A stretch of DNA of 64,000 nucleotides, taken from NCBI GenBank assembly GCA_900635495.1, contig LR134136.1, positions 3,534,001-3,598,000 of the forward strand, read 5' to 3'. The notes beneath the pieces were generated by a model. That model ran no database searches and was not told the origin of the DNA. It was given only the letters and a program-made list of their open reading frames with translations. Position numbers and translations under genes: made by a program. Below, in pieces: positions 63,643 to 64,000 of the stretch (within the stretch, counting starts at the first letter, position 1; each line of letters starts with the position of its first letter). The DNA comes from Atlantibacter hermannii (GTDB lineage Bacteria; Pseudomonadota; Gammaproteobacteria; Enterobacterales; Enterobacteriaceae).

Positions 63643-64000
63643 TTACACCTGCGGCTCAAGGCCAGAAAGGAAGGCGCTAAGCGAAGGCGCAATCACGGTG
63701 CGCTGACGGGTGCCCAGTTTTTCTACCGTGACTTCGCCGCTTAAATTGCACAGCGAAACCACCTCCATTTCATCTTCGCGCGTGGCGATAAAAAGCGTCG
63801 GTGAAAGCTTCAGGCGCTTTTGGGTAACAAGATGGCCAATGAGGTTTTCCTGAACGCGACGGAAATCATCTTCGCTCCAGGTTTGCAGCAGCGTCAGCGC
63901 GTCGCCGTCAAATCGCGCCGCCATATCGCCCGCATACTGCGTGGTATAAAACGCGTGGATATCTTCCTGCACCACGATGTCCATGGCCCGTTCCACCGCA
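63643..64000 (-). CDS. syd: SecY-interacting protein Syd (C-terminal part)
   Basis: About 119 C-terminal residues of Syd (181 in E. coli); the N-terminus lies beyond the window edge, and the frame is open to the last bases. VQEDIHAFYTTQYAGDMAARF, LTLLQTWSEDDFRRVQENLIGHLVTQKRLK and SVCNLSGEV-type SLCNLSGEVTVEKLGTR are family-typical. Syd binds SecY at the cytoplasmic face of the membrane and interferes with faulty translocons. Confidence 0.94.
   Translation of the reverse strand, partial: AVERAMDIVVQEDIHAFYTTQYAGDMAARFDGDALTLLQTWSEDDFRRVQENLIGHLVTQKRLKLSPTLFIATREDEMEVVSLCNLSGEVTVEKLGTRQRTVIAPSLSAFLSGLEPQV

Overview
The window is chromosomal DNA of an enterobacterium (Enterobacteriaceae). Gene content and order follow the Escherichia/Salmonella backbone from proX to syd: emrRAB, luxS-gshA, csrA-alaS-recX-recA, mutS, rpoS-nlpD-pcm-surE-truD-ispFD-ftsB, cysDNC, cysHIJ, queDE, eno-pyrG-mazG-relA, rlmD-barA, gudPXD, yqcA-truC-yqcC, csrB, syd. 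It is not E. coli K-12-like in detail. The ygaY transporter is intact. cueP is present and sits directly between mltB and mutS, with none of the sorbitol, nitric-oxide or hydrogenase genes E. coli carries there. cysG leads the cysDNC operon. There is no CRISPR-Cas between iap and cysH and no mazEF beside relA. The picture suits the Enterobacter/Kosakonia/Cronobacter side of the family, but I cannot fix a genus.

Layout. 1-2080: end of proX, a structured intergenic element, and the ygaY MFS transporter. 2202-6752: ygaZH valine exporter and the emrRAB multidrug efflux operon. 6815-10111: luxS, the sRNA MicA, gshA, yqaA, yqaB. 10260-11181: four tRNA-Arg(ACG) genes, one tRNA-Ser(GCT) and repeat modules carrying tRNA 3'-end remnants. 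11481-18210: csrA, alaS, recX, recA, pncC, mltB. 18400-21858: copper-inducible cueP, then mutS. 21968-28757: the stress-sigma and surE/isoprenoid block. 28809-38933: sulfate assimilation (cysC, N, D, G, H, I, J) around iap. 39241-45077: queD, queE, a divergent RpiR regulator with a PTS EIICB-nanE operon, and an orphan SDR/thioester-reductase-like gene. 45129-56793: eno, pyrG, mazG, relA, rlmD, barA, glycerate kinase. 56903-63642: glucarate catabolism (gudD, gudX, gudP), yqcA, truC, yqcC, csrB. 63643-64000: end of syd.

Functional links. Three parts of the Csr carbon-storage circuit lie in the window: BarA (sensor), CsrB (22 GGA motifs, with a UvrY-type palindrome upstream) and CsrA. The cys genes supply nearly the whole path from intracellular sulfate to sulfide, including siroheme synthesis for CysI. 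RpoS, SurE, Pcm and MutS form the usual stress and repair neighbourhood.

Sequence quality. Twelve genes carry 15 single-base frame breaks, most in short homopolymers. Undoing each one restores the family's expected length and motifs, and one affected gene (alaS) is essential. I therefore read them as sequencing or assembly indels rather than true pseudogenes, and I annotate each gene over its restored span. I found no defence island, prophage, insertion sequence or CRISPR array. The least explained items are the structured element at 549-720, the tRNA-remnant/REP-like modules, the PTS-nanE/SDR accessory segment, and a short Cys-rich ORF upstream of gudP.
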